Assembly (NCBI RefSeq): GCF_002211105.1
Contig: NZ_JPUA01000024.1
Coordinates: 1 to 32,289, forward strand
Reading direction: 5' to 3'
DNA length: 32,289 bases
Source: Halomonas campaniensis
Lineage (GTDB): Bacteria > Pseudomonadota > Gammaproteobacteria > Pseudomonadales > Halomonadaceae
Shown: positions 31,252 through 32,289 of the stretch, in pieces
Layout of the letters: every line of letters begins with the position of its first letter
How positions within the stretch are numbered: position 1 is the stretch's first letter
Translations under genes and position numbers: made by a program
The notes under the pieces: generated by a model
What the model was told of the DNA's origin: nothing
Databases searched by the model: none
What the model saw: only the letters and a program-made list of their open reading frames with translations

Positions 31252-32289
31252 GTGGCGAACAATCTAACGCTTAGCGTTACCCTCACTGGCGATGGCCGCC
31301 AACTCACAGGCACCCTGCGCAATGCGCAGGGTGAAGTGCAGGCGTTTGGGGGTACCACTGAGCGTGAAGGGGGGCGTGCTGAACGCTCACTCGCAGGTGT
31401 TGAGCGTCAAGCAGGTACGGTGGGGCGTGAACTTCAGGTATTACGCCGCTTGGCGGCTCCCGTTGGGGCAGCGCTGGCAGGTATGTTTGCCACGCGAGCG
31501 CTGCAAGGCCAGATCGACTATGCCGATCAGCTACAAAAAACCAACTTGCGGATTGGTGCGAGCGTTGAAGCGCTTAGTCAGTACAACCATGTCGCTAGCC
31601 TCTCCGGCGTCGAGTTTAGCAACCTAACGACCGCGTGGCAGCGTCAAACACGCCGTATATCTGAAGCCGCGCAAGGCACGGGAGCCGCCAAAGACGCGCT
31701 AGAGGCGCTAGGCCTCAGCGCCAAAGCACTGAACCAGTTGGCCCCTGAAGACCAGTTTGAACGCATCGCCGTCGCGCTTGAAGAGGTTGAAAGCCAAGCC
31801 GACCGTACCGCCTTAGCCATGAAGTTGTGGGACACCGAAGGCGTTGGGCTGTTGCAGATAACTAACCAGGGAGCCGATGCCATTCGCGCCATGCGCGAAG
31901 AAGCCGACCGTCTGGGGCTGACCATCAGCCAGGACACCGCCAATGCCATGGCGGGTTATAACGATGAAATGGCCCGATTCCAAGCCGTGGCCACCGGCGT
32001 GACCCGTCAGGTGGCCTCTGAGCTAGTGCCCGCCATGACCACCGGCCTACAAACCGCCAGTGAGTGGGTCGATGAAATGGGCGGTGCTGCTGAAATTCTC
32101 GATACCGTTAAAGATGCAGGCACCGGTGTTGCGGTAGTGATGGCAGGCCGCTACGCGGGTGCGATCGGCACTGCCACGGCTGCTAAATTGGCGGCCACCC
32201 GTCAAGCGGTGTTGTACCAAGCAGCGCTAGCCCGCATGGCGGGTGTTAGTGCAACCGCCGCAACGGGTCAAATGGCATTGGCAGGGGCC
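31252..32289 (+). CDS. Tape measure protein (3' end outside window)
   Basis: Open from a GTG (AAGGAA upstream) to the window edge, at least 346 residues. It begins MANNLTLSVTLTGDGRQLTGTLR and has a helical, Ala/Gln/Arg-rich body (ERSLAGVERQAGTVGRELQVLRRLAAPVGAALAGMFATRAL, then QLQKTNLRIGASVEALSQYNHVASLSGVEFSNLTTAWQRQTRRIS) typical of phage tape measures. The second segment resembles that of other siphoviral tape-measure proteins. Position after the frameshifted chaperone pair is diagnostic. It sets tail length and helps DNA pass into the cell. Confidence 0.87.
   Translation, partial: MANNLTLSVTLTGDGRQLTGTLRNAQGEVQAFGGTTEREGGRAERSLAGVERQAGTVGRELQVLRRLAAPVGAALAGMFATRALQGQIDYADQLQKTNLRIGASVEALSQYNHVASLSGVEFSNLTTAWQRQTRRISEAAQGTGAAKDALEALGLSAKALNQLAPEDQFERIAVALEEVESQADRTALAMKLWDTEGVGLLQITNQGADAIRAMREEADRLGLTISQDTANAMAGYNDEMARFQAVATGVTRQVASELVPAMTTGLQTASEWVDEMGGAAEILDTVKDAGTGVAVVMAGRYAGAIGTATAAKLAATRQAVLYQAALARMAGVSATAATGQMALAGA
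31311..31333 (+). other. Perfect hairpin near the tape measure start
   Basis: CACCCTGCGC (31311-31320) pairs perfectly with GCGCAGGGTG (31324-31333) around AAT, about 60 bases into the gene; a smaller stem AACGCT/AGCGTT (31266-31278) lies before it. Both are inside coding sequence. Confidence 0.5.

Larger units (their letters stand above)
5589..32289. mobile_element. Mu-like transposable prophage, left part
   Basis: The order left end, leftward repressor, ner, transposase A, B, early genes, GemA, Mor-type activator, lysis, gp25-gp31-like genes, I, T and tail is that of Mu-group phages. The left boundary is set where the ald frame is lost. The phage most likely begins TGTG at 5589 (or TGTGGGG at 5591), fitting the 5'-TG...CA-3' ends of this transposon family. 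The right end and the expected 5-base target duplication lie outside the window. The tail genes are siphovirus-like, pointing to a B3/D3112-type chimera rather than Mu itself. Confidence 0.93.

Noticed and set aside
1..32289. CRISPR array
   Set aside because: No run of regularly spaced identical repeats of 23-40 bases with unique spacers; the only tandem patterns are the 10- and 11-base units described.

Overview
The window joins a gammaproteobacterial chromosome (about 1-5588) to the left 26.7 kb of a Mu-like transposable prophage (about 5589 to the window edge at 32289). The host is most likely a Halomonas or close relative. This is inferred from the moderately high G+C, the gene order dapC - ArsC-like - dapD - dapE, the long (341-residue) DapD, and nearby slyX and alanine dehydrogenase genes. 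No 16S gene or other decisive marker is present.

Host part. A lysine/peptidoglycan operon runs rightward: dapC (5' end cut by the window), an ArsC/Spx-like protein, dapD, dapE and a small unknown gene, closed by a strong hairpin terminator. A leftward gene for a membrane-anchored cold-shock-domain protein and a rightward slyX follow. The leftward alanine dehydrogenase gene ald is broken: its coding frame is intact from its stop codon up to about 5588 and then runs into prophage sequence, so the phage sits inside ald.

Phage early region (5589-16417). The left end carries short repeats that may bind transposase. A leftward repressor gene faces a rightward ner gene across an operator/promoter region with four CCACGTT sites. 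Then come two small genes, a small leftward gene (7703-7954) lying against the flow, the DDE transposase A (catalytic D257, D322, E378), the AAA+ target activator B, about fifteen small and mostly unknown genes linked by ATGA overlaps (including DUF3164- and GemA-type genes), and a Mor/C-type activator.

Middle and late region (16444-32289). A lipoprotein gene with its own terminator looks like a separate insertion. The lysis cassette follows (holin-like, small ORF, lytic transglycosylase, Rz-like and Rz1-like spanins), then a Mu gp25-gp31-like block (DUF2730, gp26-like, DUF3486, terminase, portal, F-type head protein with an extra C-terminal domain, G). After a 250-base gap come protease I with a probable internal scaffold start, a decoration protein, major capsid T and head-completion genes. 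The tail genes are of the siphovirus kind: a large tail-tube protein, a chaperone pair joined by a -1 frameshift site (A AAA AAG), and a tape-measure gene running off the window. The phage is therefore a Mu-type head and transposition module with a lambda-like tail, as in the B3/D3112 group.

The most unusual signals are non-coding. (1) Arrays of TTAA-starting units at an exact 11-base period lie at five intergenic places 3-10 kb apart (5786, 15121, 25125, 27772, 30491). (2) A shared 26-base element with a TAAA-N4-TTTA dyad sits upstream of the lysis cassette and of gene I, just where Mu has its activator-dependent late promoters Plys and PI. (3) A candidate small RNA, or a counterpart of the Mu central gyrase site, lies in the G-I gap.
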